Part shown: piece by piece, positions 1 through 9,345 of the stretch
How positions within the stretch are numbered: position 1 is the stretch's first letter
How the letters are laid out: every line of letters begins with the position of its first letter
DNA from: Pseudomonadota bacterium
Lineage (GTDB): Bacteria; Pseudomonadota; Gammaproteobacteria; Burkholderiales; Burkholderiaceae_C
Reading direction: 5' to 3'
Assembly (NCBI GenBank): GCA_021846025.1
Contig: JAJZDV010000002.1
Span: 1-57,650 of the forward strand
Length of the DNA stretch: 57,650 nt
Program-made: the position numbers and the translations under genes
Notes under the pieces: model-generated
The model's input: only the letters and a program-made list of their open reading frames with translations
Told to the model about the DNA's origin: nothing
The model's database searches: none

Positions 1-1712
1 AACCATCCATCGACGTGATGCTGCTGCTCGAGGGCACCTACCCCTATGTCTCGGGCGGGGTGTCGAGCTGGGTGCACCAGATCATCAACGGCTTTCCCGA
101 GTTGCGCTTTCACCTCTGCTTTCTCGGCTCGCGCCGGGAGGACTACGGCGAGGCGCGCTACAAGCTGCCCGCCAATGTGGTGGGTCTGACGGAGCACTAC
201 CTGTTCAGCGATGAAGTGCTACCCAAACCGCGCGGCCGTCAGGGGGACCGGGCCACGGCCGATCTGGTGCGCAAACTGCACACGCAGCTGCGTGAACCCG
301 GAGACGGCGCCGACGCTGGCCGCGGTGCGCGCACCCAGGTGCTGGAGCAGAGCCTGCAGGCGATGGAGGGCCGGCTCGATCTGCAGTATTTCCTGCATTC
401 CAGGCAGTCCTGGAGCTATCTGACCGAGCAGTACCTGGAGCGCTGCACCGATCCGTCCTTCGTCGACTACTTCTGGACCGTGCGCACCATGCACACGCCC
501 ATCTGGACCCTGGCGGCGCTGGCCCGCAGCCTGCCCCCGGCGCGCACCTACCACACCATCTCCACCGGCTATGCGGGCTATCTGGGCGCGGTGCTGGCAC
601 GGATCACGCGGCGGCCGCTCATCCTCTCGGAACATGGCATCTACACCAAGGAGCGGCGCATCGACCTGTTCTCGGCGCAGTGGATCAGCGACAACATGCC
701 GGTGCTGGAACGCAATGCCGGTGAAGCGGGTTATTTCCGCGCACTGTGGATCCGGCTGTTCGAGTCGCTCGGACGCATGTGCTACGACGCCGCCGATCCG
801 GTGATCGCGCTGTACGAGTCCAACCGCCTGCGTCAACTGGCCGATGGCGCGGAGCCGGCCACCACCTGCCTGGTGGCCAACGGCATCAACGTGCCGCCGT
901 TCGCCGCCACCCGCAGCCAGCGCCCCGCGCAGCCGCCGGCAGTGATGTGCCTGATCGGCCGCGTCGTGCCCATCAAGGATGTGAAAACCTTCATCCGCGC
1001 CGTCCGCGTGGCCAGCGGCCGCATGCCCGGGCTCGAAGGCTGGATCGCCGGGCCGGAGGATGAGCACCCCGAGTATGCGCGCGAGTGCCATGAGCTGGCC
1101 GACAGCCTGGAACTCGGCGATCGGCTCAAATTCCTCGGCTTCCAGAAGCTGGTGGACCTGCTGCCCAAGGTGGGAGTGGTGGTGCTGTCATCCATCAGCG
1201 AGGCGCTGCCGCTGGTGCTGCTCGAAGGCTACGCCGCCGGCGTGCCCGCAGTGACCACCGACGTGGGCTCGTGCAAGCAGCTCATCGACGGTCTGGGCGC
1301 GGACGACGAGGCCCTGGGCAGTGCCGGCGCCGTGGTCGGCATCGCCGATGCCCAGGCCCTGGGCGAGGCCTGCACGACCTTGCTGTCCGACCCGGCAGCC
1401 TATGCCCGGGCCCAGGCGGCGGCCATTGCCCGGGTCGAGCGCTACTACACCCAGCCCATCATGTTCGCCAAGTACCGCGCGGTGTACGAGGACGCACTGG
1501 CGCGCAGCGACGGTGCCGCCGGCACGGCACCGCCCGCACGCGGCGCCGTTGCCACCGCCCTGCGCGAAGGCCGCATCCCGGAAGCGGCAAAGGCTGCGGG
1601 CGCGGATGACGTCGGGCACACCGGGGCCGCTGCCGATCAGCTCGCGCAGGCCCAACCCGGCACCGCCGGGGCCGGCATGGGCAACCCTGCGCAGGGCATG
1701 GGGAGCGGCTGA
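1..1712 (+). CDS. pelF: PelF, Pel polysaccharide glycosyltransferase (5' partial)
   Basis: Cytosolic GT4-family glycosyltransferase of the Pel exopolysaccharide machinery, thought to use a UDP-sugar to build the polymer. The frame is already open at base 1 (reading PSIDVMLLLEGTYPYVSGG), so the true start lies upstream and the GTG/ATG at 15/18 are probably internal. The N-terminal LEGTYPYVSGGVSSW block is the PelF signature. The GT4 donor-site motif EALPLVLLE is at about 1199-1225, followed by YAAGVPAVTTDVGS. The last 50 or so residues are Ala/Gly-rich, low-complexity and probably disordered. The stop overlaps the pelG start by one base (TGATG), so the two are translationally coupled. The identification is confident; only the N-terminus is missing. 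Confidence 0.93.
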   Translation, partial: PSIDVMLLLEGTYPYVSGGVSSWVHQIINGFPELRFHLCFLGSRREDYGEARYKLPANVVGLTEHYLFSDEVLPKPRGRQGDRATADLVRKLHTQLREPGDGADAGRGARTQVLEQSLQAMEGRLDLQYFLHSRQSWSYLTEQYLERCTDPSFVDYFWTVRTMHTPIWTLAALARSLPPARTYHTISTGYAGYLGAVLARITRRPLILSEHGIYTKERRIDLFSAQWISDNMPVLERNAGEAGYFRALWIRLFESLGRMCYDAADPVIALYESNRLRQLADGAEPATTCLVANGINVPPFAATRSQRPAQPPAVMCLIGRVVPIKDVKTFIRAVRVASGRMPGLEGWIAGPEDEHPEYARECHELADSLELGDRLKFLGFQKLVDLLPKVGVVVLSSISEALPLVLLEGYAAGVPAVTTDVGSCKQLIDGLGADDEALGSAGAVVGIADAQALGEACTTLLSDPAAYARAQAAAIARVERYYTQPIMFAKYRAVYEDALARSDGAAGTAPPARGAVATALREGRIPEAAKAAGADDVGHTGAAADQLAQAQPGTAGAGMGNPAQGMGSG

Positions 1713-3088
1713 TGGCGGGCATCGGCTTCGAATTGCGCAAGCTGCTGCGCAGCCAGTCCTACCTGGGCCTGCTGCGCGCCTACAGCTACGCCTCCATCAT
1801 CAGTTCCGGGCCGTGGGTGTTCTCCATTCTGGGACTCATCGTCACCGGCCTGCTCTCGCTGGGCGTGGTGGTGCCGAACCTGCTCATCACCCAGTTCCAG
1901 GTGACCGTCACCTACCTGATCATGAGTTCGCTGGTGCTCTCCGGCGGCCTGCAGCTCGGTTTCACCCGCTGGGTGGCCGATGCGCTGTATGCCAAGCGCC
2001 GGGACGAGGTCGCACCCGCCTTTCTCGGCGTGCTGCTGCTCAGCACGGCCGTGGCCGGTGCACTGGGCTGGATGGCCGCGCTGTTCCTGTTTCCGCGCGA
2101 AAGCAACTTGTACCGCGTGCTGCTTGCCGGCGGCTTGCCGTTGCTGTGCGACATCTGGATCGTCACGGTCTTTCTCTCCGGGCTCAAGCAATACCGCGCG
2201 ATCCTGGCCTTGTACGCGGGTGGCTACGGGCTCTCGGTGCTGCAGTCCTACCTGCTGCGGGGCTGGGGGCTGGAAGGCCTGCTGGCGGGTTTTCTCGGCG
2301 GCCAGTTCCTCATGTGGACGGCGATGATGTGGCTGGTGCTGCGCAACTTTCCGCCCACCCGCCCGATCACGCTCGACTGTTTCAAGCGCGGCGCCATGTT
2401 CCCCTCGCTGCTGGCCGGTGGCACGCTCTACAACCTGGGTGTGTGGGCGGACAAGCTGGTGTTCTGGTACACGCCCCAGACCTCCAGCGTGGTCATCGGC
2501 CCGCTGCGCGCCTCCACGATCTACGACCTGCCGGTCTTCCTCGCCTACCTGTGCGTGATCCCGGGCATGGGTGTATTCCTGGTGAAATTCGAAACCGATT
2601 TCGTCGAGTGGTACGACAAGTTCTACACCGCCGTGCGCGCTGGCGGCGCGCTGCAGGACATTGCGCGCTTCCACGACCACATGCAGGACACCGTGCGCGA
2701 GGGCATCTACCAGATCATCAAGGTGCAGGCCATCACGCTGCTGGCGCTCTACACCTTCGTCGGGCCACTGTTCCACGCCATCGGCATCAGCGATCTGTAT
2801 ATCCCGCTGTTCCTCGTGCAGGCAGTGGCCGCCAGCTTTCAGGTCTTGCTGCTGGCGGTGCTGAACGTCTTCTTCTACCTCGACCGCCGTGGCGAAGTGG
2901 TGTTCATCACCGCGCTGCTGACCGCGCTCAACCTCGGCTTCAGCCGCGTCTCCATCGCGCTGGGCGCCGAATGGTTCGGCTACGGCTTTGCCGTGGCCCT
3001 GCTCATCACCCTGATCACCGGTCTGGTTCTGGTGCAGCGCCTGTTTCGTCGACTGGAATACCAGACCTTCATGCTGCAGGGCTCATGA
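1712..3088 (+). CDS. pelG: PelG, Pel exopolysaccharide membrane transporter
   Basis: Multi-spanning inner-membrane protein of 458 residues, the usual PelG length, related to the polysaccharide transporter (PST/MOP) group. It is thought to move Pel polymer across the inner membrane together with PelD, PelE and PelF. The N-terminus MAGIGFELRKLL and the following SYASIISSGPW are typical of PelG. About twelve hydrophobic segments run along the protein. It directly follows and overlaps pelF, matching the normal pelFG order at the 3' end of pelABCDEFG. The earlier pel genes would lie upstream of this window. No clear terminator follows. Confidence 0.93.
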   Translation: MAGIGFELRKLLRSQSYLGLLRAYSYASIISSGPWVFSILGLIVTGLLSLGVVVPNLLITQFQVTVTYLIMSSLVLSGGLQLGFTRWVADALYAKRRDEVAPAFLGVLLLSTAVAGALGWMAALFLFPRESNLYRVLLAGGLPLLCDIWIVTVFLSGLKQYRAILALYAGGYGLSVLQSYLLRGWGLEGLLAGFLGGQFLMWTAMMWLVLRNFPPTRPITLDCFKRGAMFPSLLAGGTLYNLGVWADKLVFWYTPQTSSVVIGPLRASTIYDLPVFLAYLCVIPGMGVFLVKFETDFVEWYDKFYTAVRAGGALQDIARFHDHMQDTVREGIYQIIKVQAITLLALYTFVGPLFHAIGISDLYIPLFLVQAVAASFQVLLLAVLNVFFYLDRRGEVVFITALLTALNLGFSRVSIALGAEWFGYGFAVALLITLITGLVLVQRLFRRLEYQTFMLQGS

Positions 3089-3160
3089 ACCCATGGCCGC
3101 CGGTCGATCCAGCGCTGGACGCGAGCGTCCGGGCGGCGTGGTGCCGGACGCAGCCCTCGT

Positions 3161-3166
3161 TACACT
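3161..3166 (+). promoter_or_regulatory. candidate -10 box for mltB
   Basis: TACACT matches the sigma-70 -10 consensus at 5 of 6 positions and lies in the 87-bp gap between pelG and mltB. No convincing -35 is present. Transcription would begin about 3172-3174, almost on the ATG at 3176, so mltB would be nearly leaderless or would start at the next ATG (3191). Inference from sequence only. Confidence 0.3.
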
Positions 3167-3175
3167 GCAGCGGTC

Positions 3176-4306
3176 ATGCTTCGCCCCGCCATGGCTCGAC
3201 CACCCGACCGGCCCACGAGGCCAACCCCGACCCTTCCACCGCGCCGCGTGGCCCTGCTCGCCGGCTGTGGTCTGCTGGGCAGCGCATGGCTCCAGGGCCG
3301 GGCACTGGCCCAAACTCCTGCGGCTTCGAGCGCCAGCAGCAGCTCGCCAGCCTTGAACGATGCCGACTTGCCGCGCACGGCGGCACTGGCTGCGCAGTTG
3401 GCGCAACAGACCGGGCTGGACGCGGCGTGGATTGAAGCTCAACTCGACCAGGCGCAATTCCAGCCCGTGGTGGCGCGGCTCATCCTTCCGGGGCGCCCGG
3501 GGCAGAAGAACTGGCGGGTGTACCGCAGCCGTTTCGTCGAGCCCATGCGCATTGGCGCGGGATCTGACTTCGCGCAGGAATTCGAGGTCTGGCTGCGCAA
3601 GGCCGAGAACCGCTTCGGCGTGCCGCGCAGCGTCATCGTCGGCATCCTCGGGGTGGAGACGATCTACGGCCGCGATATGGGCGGGTTTCGCGTGCTCGAC
3701 GCCCTGACGACACTGGCGCTGGACTTTCCGGCGGCCGCGCCCAAAGACCGCAGCCGCTACTTTGCCGGTCAGCTCGGCGACTATTTCCTGTGGTGCCGCG
3801 GCAGCGGCTTCGAGCCGACGCAGGTGAAGGGCTCGTATGCCGGCGCCATCGGCATGCCGCAGTTCATGCCGGGCAACATCTTGCGCTACGCGCTGAACTT
3901 CGAGGGCGGCACCAAGGTGGACATCATCCACAGCGCTGCCGACGCCATCGGCAGCGTCGGCAATTACCTGGCGGACCACGGCTGGACGGCGGGGCAGCCC
4001 ACGCACTTTCAGTTGCAGGTGCCCAGCAGCATCGCGCCGGACACGCTCGCTCGGCTGCTGGCGCCCGACATCGTGCCGAGTTTCCGTGCCCAGGACTTGC
4101 AAGCCGCCGGCCTGCCGCTGCTGCCGCAGGTGCTGGACTATCCGGGCAAGCTGGCGGTGGTGCAACTGCCCAACGCCGGCGCCAAACCCGACTACATTCT
4201 CGGCACGGACAATTTTTACGTCGTGACCCGCTACAACCATTCGGCCTTCTACGCCTTGGCCGTGATCGAACTGGGGAACGCAGCCATGGCCGCCGCGCAG
4301 GGCTGA
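3176..4306 (+). CDS. mltB: lytic murein transglycosylase, MltB family
   Basis: Cleaves the glycan strand of peptidoglycan with formation of a 1,6-anhydro-muramyl end; acts in the periplasm. The protein has 376 residues. Residues 1-45 form an export signal: PPRR, a hydrophobic stretch, then ALAQ. The twin arginine makes Tat export possible, but the motif is weak. The SLT domain follows, with the catalytic glutamate near residue 160 in VETIYGRDMG and the family block SYAGAIGMPQFMPGN. No lipobox cysteine is placed as in E. coli MltB, so this is probably a soluble periplasmic form. An ATG at 3191 is an alternative start; neither start has a Shine-Dalgarno sequence. Confidence 0.9.
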   Translation: MLRPAMARPPDRPTRPTPTLPPRRVALLAGCGLLGSAWLQGRALAQTPAASSASSSSPALNDADLPRTAALAAQLAQQTGLDAAWIEAQLDQAQFQPVVARLILPGRPGQKNWRVYRSRFVEPMRIGAGSDFAQEFEVWLRKAENRFGVPRSVIVGILGVETIYGRDMGGFRVLDALTTLALDFPAAAPKDRSRYFAGQLGDYFLWCRGSGFEPTQVKGSYAGAIGMPQFMPGNILRYALNFEGGTKVDIIHSAADAIGSVGNYLADHGWTAGQPTHFQLQVPSSIAPDTLARLLAPDIVPSFRAQDLQAAGLPLLPQVLDYPGKLAVVQLPNAGAKPDYILGTDNFYVVTRYNHSAFYALAVIELGNAAMAAAQG

Positions 4307-4350
4307 ACAGCAATGAAGCAGCATGCACCTTGCGCGGCACTCACCCCAGG

Positions 4351-4542
4351 ATGAACCGGATGAACCTTGCAACAGTCCTCAAACCCCTCGCCGCCATGGC
4401 GTTGACCAGCATCGCCCTCTCGGGTTGCGGCGTGCTGGCCGCACCCTGCCGCGTGGCGTCCGCCGGGATCAAGATGGTGCCCGTTGTCGGCCATGTGGCA
4501 GCTGCGCCGACCGATCTTTGCGCGGCCGTCATCGACCCCTGA
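4351..4542 (+). CDS. small predicted lipoprotein (63 aa)
   Basis: A 63-residue protein with a classical lipoprotein signal: MNRMNLATVLKPL, a hydrophobic segment, then the lipobox LSGC at residues 24-27. The mature part is only about 37 residues (CGVLAAPCRVASAGIKMVPV...), with one more cysteine and a short hydrophobic patch. It starts 44 bp after mltB on the same strand and is probably co-transcribed. It resembles short uncharacterised lipoproteins of Burkholderiales (I recall a DUF6726 label, not checked). No function can be assigned. An AGG three bases before the ATG is only a weak ribosome-binding site. Confidence 0.7.
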   Translation: MNRMNLATVLKPLAAMALTSIALSGCGVLAAPCRVASAGIKMVPVVGHVAAAPTDLCAAVIDP

Positions 4543-4580
4543 AGCCGGCAGCCGCGCGGCTGCAGACCGGCTCCCGGGGT

Positions 4581-5504
4581 TCAAACAGCCGGCACGACGC
4601 GGGGCCGCCCACGCAAGGCCACATGGATGCCGGCGAAGATCAGCGCCGCGCCCACCAGGTGGTAGAGCGCGATGCCTTCGTGCAGGAAGAGGCCGGACAG
4701 CACGGCGGCAAACACCGGCGCCAGATTGCCGAAATAGGCCGGAATCTGCGCCCCGGTGCGGGCCACTGCCGTGCCCCAGCACACGTAAGCCAGCAACGAG
4801 GCCAGGAGGGCCGCATAGCCGATGGCCAGCACCACCGGCGTTCCCCAGTGGGTGCTTTCCCCCAGGCCCCAATGCTCGAACGCGGCGAACGGCGCGATGA
4901 ACAAGCTGCCCCAGGCCATTTGCACGGTGAGCGAGGCAAAGGGGGTCAGCCCCAGCGGACGGCGGCGCAACTCCCAGGTGTAGAAGCCCCAGAGCAACAC
5001 GGCCAGCAGCATGATGAGGTCGCCCGTGGCCAGATGCAACTGCAGCAGATGCTCGATCCGGCCCTTGGCCACCACGACCACCACCCCGGCCACCGACAGC
5101 GCCGCGCCCCACCACGATGCGGGGCCGATCGGTTCGCGGTAGAACACCGCGCCGGTCAGCAGGATGAACACGGGTGCCGCCGAGGTGATGAGCGAGACGT
5201 TCAGCGGCGTGGTCGTGTGCAGCGCCACATACTGCAGCGAGTTGTAGCAGGCCACGCCGAGAAACCCCATGCGGGCCAGCGGCTTCCAGTGCTGCAGCAG
5301 CAGCGCACGCTGGCGCCACAAACCGGGGCCGGTGAACAGCAGGGCCACGAGCAGGGCGATGAACCAGCGATCAAAGCTCAGCGCCAGCGGCGGGATCTGC
5401 CCCACCATGAGGCGCCCGACGACGGCGTTTCCAGCCCAGAGCAAGGGCGGCAGGATGAGCAGGAGCAGCGTGTTGAAATCGAGTCTGGCATGGGGTCGCA
5501 TCAC
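4581..5504 (-). CDS. EamA/DMT-family membrane exporter
   Basis: A 307-residue inner-membrane protein with about ten hydrophobic helices in two EamA repeats, as in the drug/metabolite transporter superfamily (RhaT/YdcZ type). Visible family features are WAGNAVVGRLM in the first helix and the repeat-2 block VLAIGYAALLASLLAY. The substrate cannot be predicted; relatives export amino acids, metabolites or drugs. It lies 66 bp downstream of comEC on the same strand and converges with the small lipoprotein gene. The start is the first of two adjacent ATGs. Confidence 0.85.
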   Translation of the reverse strand: MMRPHARLDFNTLLLLILPPLLWAGNAVVGRLMVGQIPPLALSFDRWFIALLVALLFTGPGLWRQRALLLQHWKPLARMGFLGVACYNSLQYVALHTTTPLNVSLITSAAPVFILLTGAVFYREPIGPASWWGAALSVAGVVVVVAKGRIEHLLQLHLATGDLIMLLAVLLWGFYTWELRRRPLGLTPFASLTVQMAWGSLFIAPFAAFEHWGLGESTHWGTPVVLAIGYAALLASLLAYVCWGTAVARTGAQIPAYFGNLAPVFAAVLSGLFLHEGIALYHLVGAALIFAGIHVALRGRPRVVPAV

Positions 5505-5570
5505 GCCATTATTCCAAGCCGGCGCGATGTCCGCACCATCGCTGCAACCCGGGCCGCATGCCGGCCACCG

Positions 5571-8252
5571 TCATCGGTCCATCCTCTTCTCCGGCGCACC
5601 TGGGCCTGCCGCCATGGACGCCGCCGGCCGGATGACGGCACGGGGCGGTTGCGGCGCGGCTGTTGGCGGCCATGGCAGTTGCCAATAGCGCGGCTGTTTT
5701 GCGCGCCAGGATTCCAATTCGGATGGATGTTCATCGCGCCAAACCAGCGCGCCGTCTCGATCGGTGCGCTGCACCGGCAGTCCGAGGTCGGCGTAGCGTT
5801 GCAGCACCTCGGCATGCGGGTGGCCGTAGCTGTTCATGAACCCCGCCTGCACGACGATCTGGCGCGGCGCCACGGCCTGGAGAAATTCGGCGCTGGACGA
5901 GCTTTTGCTGCCGTGATGCGCCGCCAGCAGCAAGTCAACGCCGAGCGCATCGGCTGCCGGCCCGGCAGCAAGGGCTCGTTCCTGTGCGCGCTCGATGTCG
6001 CCCGTGAGCAGCAGGCTGCCATGCCCGCTGCTCACGCGCAGCACGCAGGAATGCGCGTTGGTGCGGTGCGCTGGAGCGGGGTCGGCGGTGGCGGGGTGCA
6101 GCAGTTGAAAGTCGACGCCGTCCCAAGTCCAGCGCAAGCCGGCAACGCAGGGCTGGGCACTGGCGTAGCCCATGGCCAAGACTCGATCCGACGCGACCGA
6201 GCTGACGGCAGCCGTACCGGGATAGGCTCGTGCGATCGACACCGCGCCGCCGATGTGGTCGCTGTCGGCATGGCTGAGCACGACACGGTCGAGCCGGCGC
6301 TCGCCCAGCGCATGCAGCAGCGGCAACAGCACGCGCTCGCCCGCGTCGTTCTGCAGGCCGAGCGTTGGCCCGGTGTCGAACAACAGGGTGTGGCGCGCGG
6401 TTCGCACGATGACGCCCATGCCCTGCCCGACATCGGCGATCCAGGCCTCGACATGGCCCTCGGCGGGGCGTTGTCCCGGGTTCAGAAGCAAGGGGAGGAT
6501 GAGCGCAAGCCCGGGCACTCGCAGACGCCACGGCCAAGGCAGCACCAAAGCCAGCACGCCGAGCGCGGCAAGCACCAGCGCCGGCCATTCGGGCGTCGCC
6601 GCATGCCACTGCGCCTGCGGCCAGTTCGCCAACCCGGCCAGGACGCGGGCCAAGCCGCTCTGCGCCCAGGCTGCTGCCTGCCACAGCCAGGCATCCAATG
6701 GCGCCGGCAGGAGCATGCCCAACACGGCGAGAGGCGCCACCCAGAGCGTGACCACAGGGATGGCGACCGCATTGGCCAGCGGCGAGAGGATGGCGATCTG
6801 CTGGAAGAACAACAGGGTGAGCGGCGCCAGCCCCAGGGTCACGGCCCACTGCGAACGGCCCGCGGCCTGCAGGCGCGACCATGCCCCACGCGCCAGCGTC
6901 TGCAGGCGTGATCGCGCGGGTTCGGACCTCGACGCGACGGACCGGGCGGACTGCCTGGGACCCATGACCTCCGAGCGCGGCTGGGCCGGCTCCGTCAGGA
7001 ACAAGATGCCCACGGCGCAGAACGACAGCCAGAAGCCGGCCTGCATCAAGGCCCAGGGGTCCCACAACAACACGGCAAACAGCGCCCAGGACAGGGTCTG
7101 TCGCCAACTGATGCGCAGGCCGGTCATGCGCAGCGACAGCCCGGCCGCCAGCATCAGCAAGGTGCGTTGAGCCGGCACGCCAAAACCCGCCAGCAGGCAG
7201 TAGGCCGTGGCCGCCAGCAGGCCGAAGACTCCGGCCACCACGGGCGTCGGCAGCCAAAGCGGCCCCGGGCGCCGCAGATGGGCGGTGTGGCCCCAGACAA
7301 AGCTGGCCAGCCAGGCCGCCAGCCAGGCCAGCATGGTGATGTGCAGGCCCGAAATGCTCATGAGATGTGCGACACCGGTGATGCGGTAGATGGTCCATTC
7401 GTGCGATGCAATGGCCGCCTGGTCCCCCAGCGCCAGGGCGGCGATGGTGCCGGCCTGGGGATGGCCCGCGAGCGCGGCATCGATGCGCGTGCGCAGGCGG
7501 TCGCGCAGCGATTGCAAGGCAAGATCGGCGCCGTCGTGCAAATGACCGAGTGCCTTGGGAGGCTCGAAACGCCGCGCCTGGCTGACCGTGGCGGTGGCGC
7601 CGATGCCCTGCTCGAACAGCCACAGTTCGGCATCGAAACCCGCCGGATTGGCCACACCATGCACCGGCTTCAAGCGCAGCGGCAGGCGCCAGACTTCACC
7701 AGGGTGGACCTGGGGAGCCTGGGCCACTCCCGGGTCGTTCCACGCCCTGGCTTGCACGGGTTCGTCGGCACGATCAGGTCGCAGACGTGGCGCATGCCAG
7801 GACACCAGGACGCGCGCTGGAATGCCGGCAGCCGCATGCATCGTCCTGAAGACAAAGCGGGTGCCATCGGCGCGACGCACCGGCAAACTCTGCACCACGC
7901 CCTCGACCGACACCACCTGGCCCCACAAGGGCTCGGCCAGGCGGTCGGTCAGCAGGCCATGGGCGCGCCAGCCCGTGGCGCCAAAGCCCAGGGCCGCAAC
8001 CGAGACGAACAGCAGAATCCGCTGGAACCCGCGCCACCGATTGCGCTGCTGCGATTCGGCAGTGGCACTCAGCCGTTCGCCCGGGGCCTGCTGGATCACC
8101 TGCCCACTTTGACGCAGTCGCGCCGCCAGCAGACCGGTTAACGCCACGGTGGCGGCACCGGTCAAGGCGCCATAGAAGTCTTCAGGCCAGAGCCGGGGTT
8201 GCTGCATCTGCAGCCAGCAGCCGAACAGGAGTCCGAGAGCAAGGGTGGGCAT
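5571..8252 (-). CDS. comEC: ComEC/Rec2 DNA-uptake channel protein
   Basis: Inner-membrane channel that passes single-stranded DNA into the cytoplasm during natural transformation. At 893 residues it has the full three-part architecture: an N-terminal hydrophobic and DUF4131-like region (about 1-230), the Competence transmembrane domain with ITGVAHLMSISGLH near residue 290, and a C-terminal metallo-beta-lactamase-like domain. That last domain carries HADSDHIGG near residue 659, LLTGDIE, and AAHHGSKSS, the metal ligands of the presumed nuclease. It is intact, but no other competence gene is in view, so competence cannot be concluded. The stop is at 5571-5573. Confidence 0.93.
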   Translation of the reverse strand: MPTLALGLLFGCWLQMQQPRLWPEDFYGALTGAATVALTGLLAARLRQSGQVIQQAPGERLSATAESQQRNRWRGFQRILLFVSVAALGFGATGWRAHGLLTDRLAEPLWGQVVSVEGVVQSLPVRRADGTRFVFRTMHAAAGIPARVLVSWHAPRLRPDRADEPVQARAWNDPGVAQAPQVHPGEVWRLPLRLKPVHGVANPAGFDAELWLFEQGIGATATVSQARRFEPPKALGHLHDGADLALQSLRDRLRTRIDAALAGHPQAGTIAALALGDQAAIASHEWTIYRITGVAHLMSISGLHITMLAWLAAWLASFVWGHTAHLRRPGPLWLPTPVVAGVFGLLAATAYCLLAGFGVPAQRTLLMLAAGLSLRMTGLRISWRQTLSWALFAVLLWDPWALMQAGFWLSFCAVGILFLTEPAQPRSEVMGPRQSARSVASRSEPARSRLQTLARGAWSRLQAAGRSQWAVTLGLAPLTLLFFQQIAILSPLANAVAIPVVTLWVAPLAVLGMLLPAPLDAWLWQAAAWAQSGLARVLAGLANWPQAQWHAATPEWPALVLAALGVLALVLPWPWRLRVPGLALILPLLLNPGQRPAEGHVEAWIADVGQGMGVIVRTARHTLLFDTGPTLGLQNDAGERVLLPLLHALGERRLDRVVLSHADSDHIGGAVSIARAYPGTAAVSSVASDRVLAMGYASAQPCVAGLRWTWDGVDFQLLHPATADPAPAHRTNAHSCVLRVSSGHGSLLLTGDIERAQERALAAGPAADALGVDLLLAAHHGSKSSSSAEFLQAVAPRQIVVQAGFMNSYGHPHAEVLQRYADLGLPVQRTDRDGALVWRDEHPSELESWRAKQPRYWQLPWPPTAAPQPPRAVIRPAASMAAGPGAPEKRMDR

Positions 8253-8394
8253 GGTGAGCGAAGCATGAACGTCCGCTCATTGTTGCATTTTGTTTCATCT
8301 GCTTGCGCAAGCCCAGGCCGCGCCCGCGCACAGGGAGCCTGCCGCAGGCGCTGAAGCCGGTGTGAAATTCGGCGCTGACGGGTCGAGGTCGTGC

Positions 8395-8988
8395 TCAGAC
8401 CTTGCCGTCGAGACGCTGCCAGGCCAGTTCCCAGGTGCCGGTCAGAAGCTTGTCCAGCCAGAAGGCGCCGATCACGGTTTTCACATCGGTGAGACGGCCC
8501 TCGCGGATCCAGCCCAGCAGTTGGGCGGGGGAAGCTTCGAACACGTCGAGGAATTCATGCGCGTCGAGCTGCTGACGGCCGGGAACGAGGCCACGCGCAA
8601 AAGCCAGATGGATGGCTTCGTCGGAATAGGAGATGGCGTTGTTGATGGTGCCGATGTAGGCCCATTCGGCGGCGCTGTAACCGGTCTCCTCGCGCAGTTC
8701 GCGCTGGGCGCAGGCTTGCCAGCTTTCGCCGGGGTCGAGCTTGCCGGCGGGGAATTCGATCATGACCCGGCGCATGGGCGTGCGCCACTGCCGCTCCATC
8801 AGCACACGGCCGTTGTCCAGCAGCGGGATGACCATCACCGCTCCCGAGTGCCTGATGTACTCGCGCGTGGCCAGCGCGCCGTCAGGCAGCCTGACCGTAT
8901 CGCGCCGGACGTGGAGGAAATGGCCATCGAAGACCGGCTCGGTCTGGACCAGGGTTTCCCGCAGGTCGGGATGCTCGGCTTGGCTCAT
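8395..8988 (-). CDS. nudF: NUDIX hydrolase, ADP-ribose pyrophosphatase type
   Basis: Hydrolyses a nucleoside-diphosphate-linked substrate, most likely ADP-ribose. The 197-residue protein carries a complete Nudix box near residues 77-100: GKLDPGES...RELREETGYSAAEW, with the metal-binding REXXEE glutamates. The following EAIHLAFARGL region fits the ADP-ribose pyrophosphatase subgroup. It starts 25 bp after the DUF2818 gene and is probably the tail of the nuo transcript. ADP-ribose arises from NAD turnover, which would suit this company, but this is only inference. The gene symbol is by analogy. Confidence 0.88.
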   Translation of the reverse strand: MSQAEHPDLRETLVQTEPVFDGHFLHVRRDTVRLPDGALATREYIRHSGAVMVIPLLDNGRVLMERQWRTPMRRVMIEFPAGKLDPGESWQACAQRELREETGYSAAEWAYIGTINNAISYSDEAIHLAFARGLVPGRQQLDAHEFLDVFEASPAQLLGWIREGRLTDVKTVIGAFWLDKLLTGTWELAWQRLDGKV

Positions 8989-9012
8989 GGCGGGCTTGCG
9001 AGGCTCGCCGAT

Positions 9013-9315
9013 TCAATCTTCGATGCGACGCGAGAGGTAGCGCAACACATAGCCGGGAAAGGCCAGCACCAGGAACATCGATGCCGAGACGGCGTAGAAC
9101 TCCCACTTCTGCGGGTAGATCTGGCCCAGCCGCGATTCCAGCGCCAGGGAAACACCGCCAACGATGAAATACATCACGATGACTTCTGCCAGGCGCACGA
9201 ACCAGCCTTTCGGATTCTTCAGCGGGAACACGAGAAAAAAGCGATTGGAGAAAAACGGCAGGTTGGCGCCGACGATCGCGAGCACCAGGACCAGCCAGAT
9301 GGCGGAGGATTGCAT
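9013..9315 (-). CDS. DUF2818 family membrane protein
   Basis: A 100-residue protein with three or four hydrophobic segments: an N-terminal helix, one around YFIVGGVSLAL, and one around ASMFLVLAFPGYVL. It matches the DUF2818 proteins found directly downstream of nuoN in many Burkholderiales. Here it begins 30 bp after nuoN in the same direction. Position and membrane nature suggest an accessory or assembly role for complex I, but no function is established. The C-terminus (RYLSRRIED) is basic and probably cytosolic. Confidence 0.85.
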   Translation of the reverse strand: MQSSAIWLVLVLAIVGANLPFFSNRFFLVFPLKNPKGWFVRLAEVIVMYFIVGGVSLALESRLGQIYPQKWEFYAVSASMFLVLAFPGYVLRYLSRRIED

Positions 9316-9345
9316 GATGACGTGAATTCCTGGGAGATACCCGGC

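Noticed and set aside
1321-3435. A 704-codon plus-strand frame running through pelF, pelG and mltB.
   Set aside because: It crosses two gene boundaries, is Arg/Pro/Ala-rich, and the real frames match PelF and PelG.
4323-6911. An 862-codon open frame on the plus strand opposite the EamA exporter gene and comEC.
   Set aside because: Low-complexity R/Q/H/G composition, no family motif, and both complementary-strand genes have clear domains.
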